DNA of 64,000 nucleotides from CBDCKR01 sp964572045 (GCA_964572045.1 CAZNEI010000003.1:52933-116932); one strand, 5' to 3'; positions 34,125-43,304 are shown, counted from the first letter of the stretch. Numbers and translations: made by a program. Notes: generated from the letters alone by a model not told the origin.

Positions 34125-35897
34125 CTACGTCGTGGGACGCTCGAAGACGACCGTGCCGTCGACCATGGTGAGCAGGACCCTCACGTCCTTCAGCCGGGAT
34201 CCGTCGACCTCAAGCGGGTTCTCCTCGAGGACGGCGAGGTCGGCGAGGTAGCCGACCTTGATCCGGCCCTTGGAGTCCTCCTCGCCCGCCACCCACGCGT
34301 TGTTGACCGTGTAGGCCCTGAGGGCCGACTCGGCGCTGATCCGCTCTTCGGGGAACCAGCCTCCCTCGGGCCGCCCGTCCAGAGTCTGCCGCGTGACGGC
34401 GGCATACATTCCCTGCAAGGGATTCGAGGTGTACCACGCCGCGTTGGTGCCGGGCCAGTCGCTGCCGAACGACAGCAGAACGCCTGCGTCTTCGAGGGTC
34501 TTGAAGGCGTAGGCCCATCGGCCGCGCCCGCCGATGCGCTCCTCCATCCAACGCATGTCGTCGATCGTGTGGTACGGCTGCATCTCGGCGATGATGCCGA
34601 GCTCCGCCTGGCGGCGGGCCGCCTCGGGACCGGAGATCACCTGGTTGTGGATGACGGCGAACCGACGCCCCTCCCGGGGCCCGTTCACGTCGATGACCTT
34701 CTCGAAGATGTCGAGGATGGAATCGATGGCCACGTCCCCGATGGCATGGACACGGGGGTTGTATCCGGCCGAATCCGCCCCGAAGACCAGGCGCTCCATG
34801 TTGCCCGCCGGATCGAAGCCGGAGCCGCCGTCGGTCACGTAGCCGGTGTTGGTGGGGTTCCTCCATTCGCCTCGGACGCCCGTCGTGAGGTAGGGCTCGG
34901 CGAACCGTGCCGACGAATTGCCCATGATCCCGTCCACGAACCCCTTGAGACCCTGATACCGAACCCACCGGTCCCCGAAGCCCTCGACGATCCCGGCGTC
35001 CCTCATCTCGTCCCAGGTATCCAAGACGAGCCTCATGTTCACGCGCGCGGTGAGTTCGCCGCTCTCGCGGAGTCGGTGATAGACCTCGACCTGGTCGGGC
35101 GGGGTGATGTCGAAGAAGGTGGTGACCCCGTGCTCCGCCAGGCGGGCCAGTGCCACCCGCGCCTCGGCGAGTCGCTGCTCCATCGTCTTGGACGGAATGG
35201 ACCCACGGATGCGGGCTGCCGCCTCGGCGTCGACGCGCCCGGTGGCCGCGCCGTTCTCGCATTCGACTCCCTCCCATCCGCAGGCGACCCCGGCGGCCTC
35301 CAGGGCCGCTCCGTTGGCCAGATACTGCGTGCGATCCCAGTTCCACAGCAGCGCCGGGTTGCGAGGCGACACCGGGTCGATCAGCGTGCGGTCGGGTCGG
35401 AAGAGCGTCTCGGGCCGCTCGAGGTCATCGCCGCGGCCCGTGGAGCTCAGGGCCCACTCCTCGTAGGCTCCCCAGCTTCCGCCCGTCATCCAGGCTCCGT
35501 CCGGCAGGCGCGCAGCCGCCTCCCGGACCTCCCGCACGAGCCCCTGCTCGTCCGCGACCTCGAGGAGGTTGATGCCCAAGAGCAGCTCCCCGGCTCGGTT
35601 GAAGTGCGTGTGGTTGTCGATGAAGCCCGGCGAGAGGAAGCGACCGTTCAGCTCGATCACTCGCGTGTCCGTTCCCCGGAGCGAGGCGACGTCGCCATCG
35701 GAGCCCACCGCGACGATCCGGTTGCCCGCCACCGCGACGGCTTCAGCCCACGGGTTCGCCTCGTCGCCCGTCCACACGCTCCCACCTCTGAAGATCACAT
35801 CCGCCTGCTGGGCTCTGATCGGTGCGGAGAGGACCAGGCTCAAGGCGAGGGCAGCCAAGAGAGAGGGTCGGCGTGCTCCGGCCGTCTCGTGCTTCAT
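34125..35897 (-). CDS. Secreted amidohydrolase of the YtcJ/amidohydrolase-3 type
   Basis: The ATG at 35897 is preceded by GGAGGGG and gives 590 residues with a signal peptide (SLLAALALSLVLSAPIRAQ). The YtcJ-like opening is ADVIFRGGSVWTGDEANPWAEAVAV, then GRFLSPGFIDNHTHFN with the metal-binding HxH. Further ligands are expected in VHAIGDVAID (His), FAVIHNQVISGP (His) and LSFGSDWPG (Asp). These enzymes hydrolyse C-N bonds in diverse substrates, and the exported form suggests scavenging. The gene stands alone between the RND operon and a divergent secreted protein. Confidence 0.9.
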   Translation of the reverse strand: MKHETAGARRPSLLAALALSLVLSAPIRAQQADVIFRGGSVWTGDEANPWAEAVAVAGNRIVAVGSDGDVASLRGTDTRVIELNGRFLSPGFIDNHTHFNRAGELLLGINLLEVADEQGLVREVREAAARLPDGAWMTGGSWGAYEEWALSSTGRGDDLERPETLFRPDRTLIDPVSPRNPALLWNWDRTQYLANGAALEAAGVACGWEGVECENGAATGRVDAEAAARIRGSIPSKTMEQRLAEARVALARLAEHGVTTFFDITPPDQVEVYHRLRESGELTARVNMRLVLDTWDEMRDAGIVEGFGDRWVRYQGLKGFVDGIMGNSSARFAEPYLTTGVRGEWRNPTNTGYVTDGGSGFDPAGNMERLVFGADSAGYNPRVHAIGDVAIDSILDIFEKVIDVNGPREGRRFAVIHNQVISGPEAARRQAELGIIAEMQPYHTIDDMRWMEERIGGRGRWAYAFKTLEDAGVLLSFGSDWPGTNAAWYTSNPLQGMYAAVTRQTLDGRPEGGWFPEERISAESALRAYTVNNAWVAGEEDSKGRIKVGYLADLAVLEENPLEVDGSRLKDVRVLLTMVDGTVVFERPTT

Positions 35898-36130
35898 GAT
35901 CCCCTCCAAGTGCGGGACCCGGGTATCGGCGCGCGGCCGTCGCCGGGATGGGGGCGGGCGTCGGCCCTTCCGCATCGCCGGGAGCGGCACGCGCCTGCAC
36001 TGTATCCGGCGCCGATGGAGGGAGCAAGGCGGGCCGTGAGGGGTTAGACTTGGCCTAGAGTCGATGCGAAGCTCGTGCCGCCGGACCCCTCCCGGGTCGG
36101 CGTGCGTGTCCCGTCAAGGAGGGCGTGGCG

Positions 36131-36958
36131 ATGATCGTTCAGCGGATTCTACCCGGCTACACCCCTCTCCTCTCGGCCTTCGTCGCCCTCCCGATCCTGC
36201 TCTTCTCGGCGCCGGCGGCGAGCGTGGGGGCTCAAGAAAGCGTGACGGGGAGCGACGCTCGGGCCGTGGAACTCGTCGATCGCTGGATCGAGGCGTTGGG
36301 AGGGCTCGAGCATCTGCGCAGCTTCGTTTCGGCGAGCTTCACGTTTACCACCGAGATGTACGACGCCGAGTCGGGCCGACTGCGGCGTACACGGCCCCGC
36401 TACGTCACGATCGAGCGGAGGGACGCCGGGCTGGCGGCCCGCATCGAGCGCTGGGAGGGCGACGACTTCATCGTGCAGGGCTGGGACGGACGGGTGGACT
36501 GGGCCTTCACGAACGGCCGGCGGCTCGACGCCGAGGAGAAGGATCAGCGGGAGGTGCGCTATGTCTCCAGCGACGTGAACTACTGGACCCGCCTTCCCCT
36601 GAAGCTCAAGGATCCCGGCGTGTTCCTGCACTACGACGGCTTGGACGGGGCGGGCCGCCACGCCGTGCGGGTGACGTTCGGAGAGGACGTGGGCGACTCG
36701 CAGGATACCTACTTCTACTACTTCGTCGACGACCGCGTCTGGCCCGTGCAGGTGGACTTCCAGAGCGAGGGCAGCACGCATGTGGAGCACACGCGGTGGG
36801 AGGACATCAGCAGCGCGGGCGACTACTACTACGTGGGCGCTCGGGTCCACTTCGACGACGAGGGCCGCGTCTTCAAGATCATCCGGATGACGGACGTCGA
36901 CGTGAATCCCCAACTCGCGCCCGAAGTCTTCACCGTGCTCGACGGCTCGGGAGGGTAG
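36131..36958 (+). CDS. Secreted protein of unknown function
   Basis: The ATG at 36131 follows AAGGAGGG by 7 nt and gives 275 residues. A signal peptide (TPLLSAFVALPILLFSAPAASVGAQ) precedes a soluble domain starting ARAVELVDRWIEALGGLEHLRSFVSASFTFTTEMYD. The long series of short beta-strands with many Tyr, Trp and Asp (FYYFVDDRVWPVQVDF) recalls the half-barrel of LolA/RseB-like lipid-binding proteins, but I cannot assign it. It is divergent from the amidohydrolase and monocistronic. Real-gene confidence is high; function is unknown. Confidence 0.8.
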   Translation: MIVQRILPGYTPLLSAFVALPILLFSAPAASVGAQESVTGSDARAVELVDRWIEALGGLEHLRSFVSASFTFTTEMYDAESGRLRRTRPRYVTIERRDAGLAARIERWEGDDFIVQGWDGRVDWAFTNGRRLDAEEKDQREVRYVSSDVNYWTRLPLKLKDPGVFLHYDGLDGAGRHAVRVTFGEDVGDSQDTYFYYFVDDRVWPVQVDFQSEGSTHVEHTRWEDISSAGDYYYVGARVHFDDEGRVFKIIRMTDVDVNPQLAPEVFTVLDGSGG

Positions 36959-37075
36959 CGGGGCCGTGCGGGGGGGCGAGTCGGCCCGGCACACCTCCCG
37001 CCGGTGGCCACGTTCCGATCGCGGCTCAGGCGCGGCGACGGGGTGCGGCGGAGTGGGCGCCTAGATCCTCGCGGG

Positions 37076-38008
37076 TCAGTCGGCGAGCGCCTCCATGGTG
37101 GTCCGGACGGCGTCGGCGCTGCCCGACAACGCGGCGGCCTCGGCCTCGGTGAGCTCTACCTCGACGATTTCCTTCAGGCCACCGGCGCCCAGCTTGCACG
37201 GCACGCCGAGGAAGATGCCCTCGTGGCCGAACTCGCCCTGCAGATAGGCGGCACAAGGGAGGATGCGTCGCTTGTCCTTCGCGATCGCTTCGGTCATCTG
37301 CACGGCCGCCGCCGAGGGAGCATAGTAGGCGCTCCCCGTCTTGAGATGGCCGACGATCTCGGCGCCTCCGTTCCGGGTCCGCTCGATCAGCGCGTCGATG
37401 CGATCGGGGCCCAAGAAGTGGGTCAGCGGGATTCCGGAGATGCTCGCCGTCGAGACGAGAGGCACCATCGTGTCGCCGTGCCCGCCGAGGACCAGCGCTT
37501 GGATGTCCTCGACGCTGACGTCGAGTTCCATGGCGATGAACGAGCGGTAGCGGGCCGTGTCCAGCACTCCGGCCATGCCGATCACGCGCTCGCGGGGGAA
37601 CCCCGAGGTCCTCATGGCGACGTACGCCATGACGTCGAGGGGGTTCGAGACCATGATGATGATCGAGTCGGGCGCTACGCGGGCGATCTGGGCTGAGACG
37701 GACTCGACGATGCCGGCGTTCGTTTTCAGGAGATCGTCGCGGCTCATGCCCGGCTTCCGGGCGATCCCAGCCGTGACGATGAAGATCTCCGATGCGGCCG
37801 CCGCCCGGTACTCGTTGGTTCCGATGATCCGGGAGTCGAATCCCTCGATCGGCGCGCTCTCCCACTGATCGAGCCCCTTGCCCTGAGGAATTCCCTCGAC
37901 GACGTCGATGAGGACGATCTCTCGGGCCAGCTCCTTCTCGGCCAACCTTTGAGCGCAGCTCGCGCCCACGTGACCCGCACCTACGACAGTGATCTTCTTC
38001 ACGCTCAC
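37076..38008 (-). CDS. mdh: Malate dehydrogenase (LDH-like type)
   Basis: This is a 310-residue NAD enzyme for malate-oxaloacetate interconversion in the TCA cycle. The Rossmann motif is VVGAGHVGASCA, with an Asp in VLIDVVEG that favours NAD. Substrate-binding arginines lie in GIARKPGMSRDDLL, the conserved VSNPLDVM follows, and the catalytic His is in LGGHGDTMVPL. Arg in the mobile loop (AGIARKPG) rather than Gln indicates malate over lactate dehydrogenase. Two GTG starts are close together (38008 and 38002); the first is listed. It lies 160 nt downstream of moaA on the opposite end of the minus-strand run. Confidence 0.95.
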   Translation of the reverse strand: MSVKKITVVGAGHVGASCAQRLAEKELAREIVLIDVVEGIPQGKGLDQWESAPIEGFDSRIIGTNEYRAAAASEIFIVTAGIARKPGMSRDDLLKTNAGIVESVSAQIARVAPDSIIIMVSNPLDVMAYVAMRTSGFPRERVIGMAGVLDTARYRSFIAMELDVSVEDIQALVLGGHGDTMVPLVSTASISGIPLTHFLGPDRIDALIERTRNGGAEIVGHLKTGSAYYAPSAAAVQMTEAIAKDKRRILPCAAYLQGEFGHEGIFLGVPCKLGAGGLKEIVEVELTEAEAAALSGSADAVRTTMEALAD

Positions 38009-38167
38009 ATGCCCCTGGTTGGAGGTTTTCGCTCGTCGCTCGAGGCGTTCGGCCCGGCAGAAGTTACCGGGGACGGAGTGGAAGCACTACCGGGACTCAG
38101 CAGGGTCGGGGAGCGGGCCGAACAGCCTGTGGAGACGCGCCGGCCGCGGCGTGCGACCCGGTGCCGC

Positions 38168-39148
38168 TCATCCGCCGGTTTGCGACAGGGCCACGAGTCC
38201 TCCCGATCCTTCCTCGCTGCCCTGGACCAAGTAGTGGCGCTCGGGTTTGATCCGCAGGGTCTCTTCGATCAGGGGCATCAAGTCGGCCCCCCTCCTGAGA
38301 GGGTCCCTGAGGTTGGTCTGGATCGATCCGAAGAGGCACGGACGGAGTTGGCCGTCGGCCGTCAAGCGCATCCGGTTGCAGCGGTCGCAGAAGTTGTGGC
38401 TCATGGGGGTGATGACGCCCACGGTGCCCCGGCCGTCGGGGAAGCGGTAGTAGGTGGCGGGTCCGTTGCCCGAAGGACCCTCGACCGGCTCCAGCTCACC
38501 GAGCCTCCTGATCCGGGCCAGGGCGTCTTGGCAGGAGACGAAGTTGTCGACGCTGAGTTCGAGGTTGGAGCCCGTGGGCATGAGCTCGATGAAGCGCACG
38601 TGCCAGGGCTTGCGCCGGGTGATCGCCGCAAACGCCTCGATCTCGTCGTCGTTTTGTCCGCCGATGAGCACGACGTTGATCTTGATCGGCGCGAAACCCA
38701 GCGTCTCGGCAGCCTCGAGGCCCGCCATGATGCGCCGGAAGCAATTGGGTCGCCTGGCGATGGCATCCACGCGGTCCGCCCTCAACGAGTCCAGCGAGAT
38801 GTTGACGCGGTTCAGGCCCGCGTCGCGGAGCCGTTCCCCCTGGTCCGCCAGCAGCACCGCGTTGGTGGACAGCGAGATGTCCTCGATTTCGGGGATGGCC
38901 GAGACCATGCGGATCACGGTATGCAGATCCTTGCGGACCAAGGGCTCTCCCCCGGTGAAACGGACTCGCTTGAGCCCCATCCCGGCCATCAGCCGTACGA
39001 TGCGCGCGATCTCCTCGTAGCTGAGCAGGTGTTCCCGCTTCAGCCAATCGAGCCCTTCGAGCGGCATGCAGTACACGCACCTCAGATTGCACTTGTCGGT
39101 GACCGAGATGCGGAGATACTCGATGCGGCGTCCGAACTGGTCGATCAT
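38168..39148 (-). CDS. moaA: GTP 3',8-cyclase, molybdenum cofactor biosynthesis
   Basis: This is a 326-residue radical-SAM enzyme that with MoaC converts GTP to cyclic pyranopterin monophosphate, the first Moco step. The N-terminal cluster motif is CNLRCVYC; the second cluster uses the cysteines in FCDRCNRMRLTADGQLRPC. SAM-binding features include FTGGEPLVRKD and INISLDSL-like VNISLDSLRAD. The C-terminus ends in Gly-Gly (SQTGG), required by MoaA for activity. It is the last of three genes (moaD, moaE, moaA) with gaps of 3 and 10 nt. No moaC is visible in the window. Confidence 0.96.
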   Translation of the reverse strand: MIDQFGRRIEYLRISVTDKCNLRCVYCMPLEGLDWLKREHLLSYEEIARIVRLMAGMGLKRVRFTGGEPLVRKDLHTVIRMVSAIPEIEDISLSTNAVLLADQGERLRDAGLNRVNISLDSLRADRVDAIARRPNCFRRIMAGLEAAETLGFAPIKINVVLIGGQNDDEIEAFAAITRRKPWHVRFIELMPTGSNLELSVDNFVSCQDALARIRRLGELEPVEGPSGNGPATYYRFPDGRGTVGVITPMSHNFCDRCNRMRLTADGQLRPCLFGSIQTNLRDPLRRGADLMPLIEETLRIKPERHYLVQGSEEGSGGLVALSQTGG

Positions 39149-39158
39149 GGCAATTGGC

Positions 39159-39593
39159 CTACCGGGGCCGCGCGACGGGCCGCGTCCCGGCCACCCATGC
39201 CTCCGCGCCGTCGATGTAGCGTTCCTTCTTCCATACGGGCAGCCGCTTCTTGATCTCCTCGATGACGTAGCGGGAGGCTTCGTAGGCTTCGGCGCGATGG
39301 GGGCTCGAGACGGCTACGGCGACGCTCACCTCCCCCACCGTCAGCTCGCCGACACGGTGGACCACCGCGACGCGGTCGGTTTCGAGGATCGCGGCGGCTT
39401 CCCTCACGATCTCGGTGAGCACTCCGACCGCCATCTCCTCGTACGCGTCGTAGCGCATCCCCCCCACCGGGCGGTCCTCGTTGTGATTGCGCACCACCCC
39501 CAGGAACAGGAGCGCGGCCCCGTCCTCGTCCGCGCCGACCCGTCTCAGGACCGAAGCCGGGTCGATCGGATCGCGAACCACTCGGGCGAACAC
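39159..39593 (-). CDS. moaE: Molybdopterin synthase catalytic subunit
   Basis: This is a 144-residue protein from a GTG at 39593. MoaE pattern: ALLFLGVVRNHNEDRPVGGMRYDAYEEMA, then VVHRVGELTVGEVSVAVAVSSPHR, and the active-site lysines in LPVWKKERYIDGAEAWV. With MoaD it inserts the dithiolene sulfurs into the pyranopterin. It starts 3 nt after the moaD stop and ends 10 nt before moaA, so all three are co-transcribed. Confidence 0.95.
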   Translation of the reverse strand: MFARVVRDPIDPASVLRRVGADEDGAALLFLGVVRNHNEDRPVGGMRYDAYEEMAVGVLTEIVREAAAILETDRVAVVHRVGELTVGEVSVAVAVSSPHRAEAYEASRYVIEEIKKRLPVWKKERYIDGAEAWVAGTRPVARPR

Positions 39594-39596
39594 CCC

Positions 39597-39842
39597 TCAA
39601 CCTCCCGCCACCGGAGGGATCAGCGCCACCTCGTCGCCGTCGCTCAGGAGGGCCTGCCGATCCGCGTAGCTCCGATTGACGGCCACGGCGGGGTCGCTGG
39701 GCAGCACCGTGAACGCCCCTCCTCGGGAGCGCAGCGTCGCCACCAGGTCTGACACCGTTGCTCCGCGCGGCAGATCGAGACGCAACTCCTCGGTGCCGAG
39801 CAGCTCACGATACGAGGCGAAGAAAAGAGTTCGGATCTCCAC
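39597..39842 (-). CDS. moaD: Molybdopterin synthase sulfur-carrier subunit
   Basis: The GTG at 39842 gives 81 residues, the usual MoaD size; an upstream in-frame GTG at 39878 would add 12. The ubiquitin-like fold reads VEIRTLFFASYRELLGTEELRLDLP and ends DEVALIPPVAGG. The terminal Gly-Gly is the site that is adenylated and thiocarboxylated. It is the first gene of the moaD-moaE-moaA unit. The molybdoenzyme at 22-25 kb is a consumer of the cofactor. Confidence 0.93.
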   Translation of the reverse strand: MEIRTLFFASYRELLGTEELRLDLPRGATVSDLVATLRSRGGAFTVLPSDPAVAVNRSYADRQALLSDGDEVALIPPVAGG

Positions 39843-39905
39843 GAGTCCCGGTCCTTGGGGCGTGTGGGACGGCTCCACGAGAGTAGAGCAACCCCCCCGG
39901 CCCGG

Positions 39906-40466
39906 TCAACGTTCCCGGAACGGGCCCCCCGGCGGCCCGAATCCACCTCCAAACCCTCCACCGCCCGGCGGATTCCTTCTCGGACTCCGGCCCCGCCGGA
40001 TGTTCTGGATGCGCTCGTGCAGCTGCTCCCGCATGACGACGAACTGCAGGACCTGGCGGGCCGAGAGCACCTCGACCAGCGCCTCCTGCTCCGCCCGGAA
40101 GAGGCGCAGCTCCTCCTCGCCGAGCCGGATCATCTCCTCGAGAGCCCCGATCGCCTGATCTTCCGTCAGGTCGCGCAGATCGCCGAGACGCAAAAGCTCC
40201 TGCCGCGCTCGCTGCCGGTCCCCGACGAACTGTCGCCGCCGTTCATGGAAACCCGCCAACACCTCCCGGAGCCGCAGGCTCTGCTCGTCCGTCAGCCCGA
40301 GGCGCTGTTGAACCAGGGCATCGAATCGGCCGAGAACCCTCTGCTCCAACCGGGCCCGCGGCCCGGCTCTCGAATCTGGCGCCGCCCGGTCCACCCGCTG
40401 TGCGGCAAGCTCGGCGCCGTGTCCCATGAGAAGGAGTGTGACCAGGAGTCCCGTCGCTCTCTTCAT
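39906..40466 (-). CDS. Spy/CpxP-like periplasmic protein
   Basis: This is a 186-residue protein with a signal peptide (MKRATGLLVTLLLMGHGAELAAQ). The mature part is charged and helical, with RLGLTDEQSLRLREVLAGFHERRRQF and DLTEDQAIGALEEMIRLGEEELRLF, the LTxxQ repeats of Spy/CpxP periplasmic stress proteins and heavy-metal sensors. The last 30 residues are a Gly/Pro-rich tail (PPGGGGFGGGFGPPGG). Its start overlaps the anti-sigma stop by 4 nt, so it is the third gene of a sigma / anti-sigma operon. That fits an envelope-stress role, perhaps sensing misfolded proteins. Confidence 0.8.
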   Translation of the reverse strand: MKRATGLLVTLLLMGHGAELAAQRVDRAAPDSRAGPRARLEQRVLGRFDALVQQRLGLTDEQSLRLREVLAGFHERRRQFVGDRQRARQELLRLGDLRDLTEDQAIGALEEMIRLGEEELRLFRAEQEALVEVLSARQVLQFVVMREQLHERIQNIRRGRSPRRNPPGGGGFGGGFGPPGGPFRER

Positions 40467-40912
40467 CCCCCGAGCTCCTCAAGCAGTATCGCCAGCTCCT
40501 CTTCAGACAGGTCGGCGAACATGGGTTCGCCGGCAACGAAGGCACCGTCGCCAGGCCACACCATCAGGAAGGACTCCTGGGCGAGCTGGCTCGGCCGCGT
40601 CTGGGTACTCTGCTGCCACAGCACGGCGGTGCCCAGGGCGAGCACTGCCGCGGCAGCAGCGGGAAGCCGCCAACCCAGCGACCGATGTGGACGGGTCCGG
40701 TCGCGGGCCAGTGCCTCCTTGATTTCGGCCGCCAAGCCCTCCGGGGGACTGGGTCTGGTCGCCCAGAGCTGCTCGAGGAGCGCGACTTCGTCGCCGCAGT
40801 CCCCGCAGGTCGAGACATGCGTCTCGACCCGGCCATGCTCTTCACCGACAAGCTCGCCCCGCACCAGCCTCGGCAGCAGGGCCTTCGTGTCCTCGCACAC
40901 CATATCCGTCAC
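40463..40912 (-). CDS. Anti-sigma factor with a zinc-finger domain
   Basis: This is a 149-residue protein. The N-terminal ZAS-type motif HVSTCGDCGDEV (His-x3-Cys-x2-Cys) follows MVCEDTKALLPRLVRGEL. One membrane segment is at about residues 84-100 (LPAAAAAVLALGTAVLW), followed by a periplasmic part ending DLSEEELAILLEELGG. It should bind and hold the neighbouring ECF sigma factor at the membrane. It overlaps the sigma gene by 4 nt upstream and the Spy-like gene by 4 nt downstream. Regulated proteolysis or a conformational change would release the sigma factor (family knowledge). Confidence 0.9.
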   Translation of the reverse strand: MTDMVCEDTKALLPRLVRGELVGEEHGRVETHVSTCGDCGDEVALLEQLWATRPSPPEGLAAEIKEALARDRTRPHRSLGWRLPAAAAAVLALGTAVLWQQSTQTRPSQLAQESFLMVWPGDGAFVAGEPMFADLSEEELAILLEELGG

Positions 40913-41478
40913 GGCTTCAGCAAGTCCCGCAAACGACGGATCCCGTGATGGTAGTTCACCCGGGCCGCACCCTCCGACGAACCGATGATCTCACCGATCT
41001 CCCTAAAGCTCAAGCCGTCGTCGATCCGGAGCGTCACCGCGAGCCTCTGCTTGGGGGGCAGCGTCTGCACGGCTCGACGGGCGCGAGCGGCCTCGGCACG
41101 GAGCACGGCCTCGGTCGCGGGATCGTGCCCGCGTGCCGAGACCGCAGGCGTGACGTCGAGGCTCGATTCCCTGCGCCTGCCGATCTTGCGCAGATGCCCC
41201 CGGGCTTCGTTGCCCGCAATCGCCACAAGCCACGTTCTGAACGAAGCATCTCCCCGGTATCGGCCCAGGGCCCTGAACGCCTTGATGAGGCAGTCCTGGC
41301 TCGCATCTGCGGCAAGATCAGCGTCTCCAACGATCGCCAAGCACGTACGAAAGACGATGGCGTGGTGCCGCTCCACCAGCAGGTCCATCGCCCGCCGGTC
41401 GCCACTTCGTGCACGTTCTACGAGCTCCTGGTCCGAGGGCGGCTCGGCACGTGGCTCGGTGCGCGGTTCCGCAGCCAT
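40909..41478 (-). CDS. ECF-type RNA polymerase sigma factor
   Basis: This is a 189-residue sigma-70 family protein. Region 2 is DLLVERHHAIVFRTCLAIVGDADLAADASQDCLIKAFRALGRY with FRTWLVAIAGNEARGHLRK. Region 4 is LPPKQRLAVTLRIDDGLSFREIGEIIGSSEGAARVNYHHGIRRLRDLL. There is no region 1 or 3, as in group IV factors. It forms a coupled operon with the zinc-finger anti-sigma and a Spy-like protein, so an envelope-stress regulon is likely. The first 15 residues are a charged, poorly conserved leader. Confidence 0.95.
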   Translation of the reverse strand: MAAEPRTEPRAEPPSDQELVERARSGDRRAMDLLVERHHAIVFRTCLAIVGDADLAADASQDCLIKAFRALGRYRGDASFRTWLVAIAGNEARGHLRKIGRRRESSLDVTPAVSARGHDPATEAVLRAEAARARRAVQTLPPKQRLAVTLRIDDGLSFREIGEIIGSSEGAARVNYHHGIRRLRDLLKP

Positions 41479-41605
41479 CAGGGATGAGACGTGCGCGGCA
41501 GCCGGAACGTTAAGCCGCGGACTCGGCTGGGGGAGAGAAGGTGCGGGGAGAGGAGGAGCGCCGTAAGGCAGCAGGAGCTTCGGGCGGCCGAACCTATTCT
41601 ACCGG

Positions 41606-41896
41606 CTATCGGTCGAGCTGGGAGACTCGCGTCCGGAGGTGTTTCGAGGGCTTGAACACCGGAACGGTTCTCGCCGGCACCTGCACCGCCTCCCCCGTCC
41701 TGGGGTTGCGGGCCATCCGGCTCTGCCGCTTCCGCACCTTGAACGTACCGAATCCGCGAATCTCGATGTTCTCCCCGTTGGCGAGCGCCCGCTTTACCGC
41801 GTTGAGAAAACCGTCGACCACGAGAGCACAGTCCTTCTTCGTGATCCCGGGACCGATCGCTTCCGCCACCTGCTCTACGAGGTCGGCCTTGGTCAT
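41606..41896 (-). CDS. HU/IHF-family DNA-binding protein
   Basis: The ATG at 41896 follows GGAGGAG and gives 96 residues. Helices MTKADLVEQVAEAIGPGITKKDCALVVDGFLNAV are followed by the beta-saddle GENIEIRGFGTFKVRKR. The DNA-intercalating arm contains RNPRTGEAVQVPARTVPVFKPSK. It dimerises and bends DNA as a nucleoid protein. A Cys at about residue 24 is unusual for the family. It stands alone, between the ECF operon and carA. Sequence alone does not separate HU from IHF. Confidence 0.95.
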   Translation of the reverse strand: MTKADLVEQVAEAIGPGITKKDCALVVDGFLNAVKRALANGENIEIRGFGTFKVRKRQSRMARNPRTGEAVQVPARTVPVFKPSKHLRTRVSQLDR

Positions 41897-41987
41897 CCAC
41901 TCCTCCACAGTTCAGGGAAAATCGGCGAGCAATCGCGGGCTGCCAGGGTAACGCACCCGAGGCCGGAACGTCAAGCCGCCCTTGGAC

Positions 41988-43115
41988 CTACGGGTTCCGA
42001 TGCTCCATCAGGGAGATGAATTCGTCGAAGAGGTATCGGCTGTCGTGGGGGCCGGGCGCCGCTTCCGGGTGATACTGGACGGCGAAGACCGGTCGTTCGC
42101 GGTGAGCCACGCCCTCCGCCGTTCCGTCGTAGAGGTTCACATGCGTGAGTCGGAGCTGGGGCGCCTCGGGGATCCGGTCGCCCTCCCCCAGGGCCACCGC
42201 GAATCCGTGGTTCTGCGACGTGATCTCCACGGTCTCCCGGTCGAGGTTGCGGACCGGGTGGTTCCCCCCGTGATGACCGAAGGGGAGCTTGTAGGTGCGA
42301 GCGCCGAACGCGCGGGCGATGAGCTGGTGGCCGAGACAGATGCCGAAGACCGGCACGTCCTCCTCGGAGAGTCGGAGGATCGCGGCTTCCGCCCTCTCGA
42401 CCGCCGAGGGATCTCCGGGGCCGTTGGATACGAACAGGCCGTCGGGACGCTCAGCCAGGATGTCGTGCAGGGGCGTGTCGGCCGGGAGGACGGTCACGCG
42501 ACATCCGCCTTCGGACAGGAGCCGCAGCGAGTTGGCCTTCACGCCGAAGTCGTAGGCGAGCACGTGAAAGCGCTCCTGTCCGGCCGCCCCTACCACGTAG
42601 GGCTCATCGGTGGACACACCGCAGGCTAGGTCGAGGCCCTCCATGCGCGGATGCGCGAGCACGCGCTCGAGGAGCCTCGCCTCCTCGATCTCCGCCGGCG
42701 CGATCGCCCCGCGCATGGCTCCCTCGGAGCGGATGTGGCGCGTGAGGGCCCGGGTATCCACATCCGTGAGCCCCACGACGCCGTGCACGGCGAGGTATTG
42801 CTCGAGCGATGCCGTCGCACGCCAGGACGAGTACTCCGGTGGAGGCTCGCGAATCACGAAGCCGGCGACCTGCGGACCCTCCGACTCGGTGTCCTCGCCG
42901 TTGACCCCGTAGTTGCCGATCAGGGGGTACGTCATGACGACGTGCTGGCCGGCGTAGGACGGGTCGGTGAGGACCTCCTGGTATCCGGTCATGCATGTGT
43001 TGAAGACGACCTCGCCGATGGAGGGTCCGCGGGCGCCGAAGCGAAAACCGCCGAAGCGGCGTCCATCTTCGAGGAGCAGATACGCGGGTTCGCGCCGATG
43101 AGTGCCAGCCAGCAA
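41988..43115 (-). CDS. carA: Carbamoyl-phosphate synthase small (glutaminase) subunit
   Basis: This 375-residue protein hydrolyses glutamine and passes ammonia to CarB for carbamoyl phosphate, used in arginine and pyrimidine synthesis. The N-terminal CPSase domain reads GEVVFNTCMTGYQEVLTDPSYAGQHVVMTYP. The class-I glutaminase block is VFGICLGHQLIARAFGARTYKLPFGHHGGNHPV with the nucleophilic Cys. A late His-Glu (VQYHPEAAPGPHDS) completes the triad. The only in-frame start I find is a TTG at 43115 with no clear ribosome site. carB is not adjacent. Arginine genes argG and argH are 14 kb away on the same strand. Confidence 0.95.
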   Translation of the reverse strand: MLAGTHRREPAYLLLEDGRRFGGFRFGARGPSIGEVVFNTCMTGYQEVLTDPSYAGQHVVMTYPLIGNYGVNGEDTESEGPQVAGFVIREPPPEYSSWRATASLEQYLAVHGVVGLTDVDTRALTRHIRSEGAMRGAIAPAEIEEARLLERVLAHPRMEGLDLACGVSTDEPYVVGAAGQERFHVLAYDFGVKANSLRLLSEGGCRVTVLPADTPLHDILAERPDGLFVSNGPGDPSAVERAEAAILRLSEEDVPVFGICLGHQLIARAFGARTYKLPFGHHGGNHPVRNLDRETVEITSQNHGFAVALGEGDRIPEAPQLRLTHVNLYDGTAEGVAHRERPVFAVQYHPEAAPGPHDSRYLFDEFISLMEHRNP

Positions 43116-43304
43116 GCGAGACGCCTGTTGTAAGGAGTGCAGGTAGGGCCAGCCCGACGGATCCGACGGCCGGCGGAATCTAGGTCTGGAGATAGCCGAG
43201 TCAAGCCCGGGCGTCCCGTTCCACCGACCCGCCTCCGGACCTACCTTTCTCGTCGATCAGCGGAGGTGTGCACCCCGGAAGCCGAGGAGCCGAGAGACCC
43301 CACC

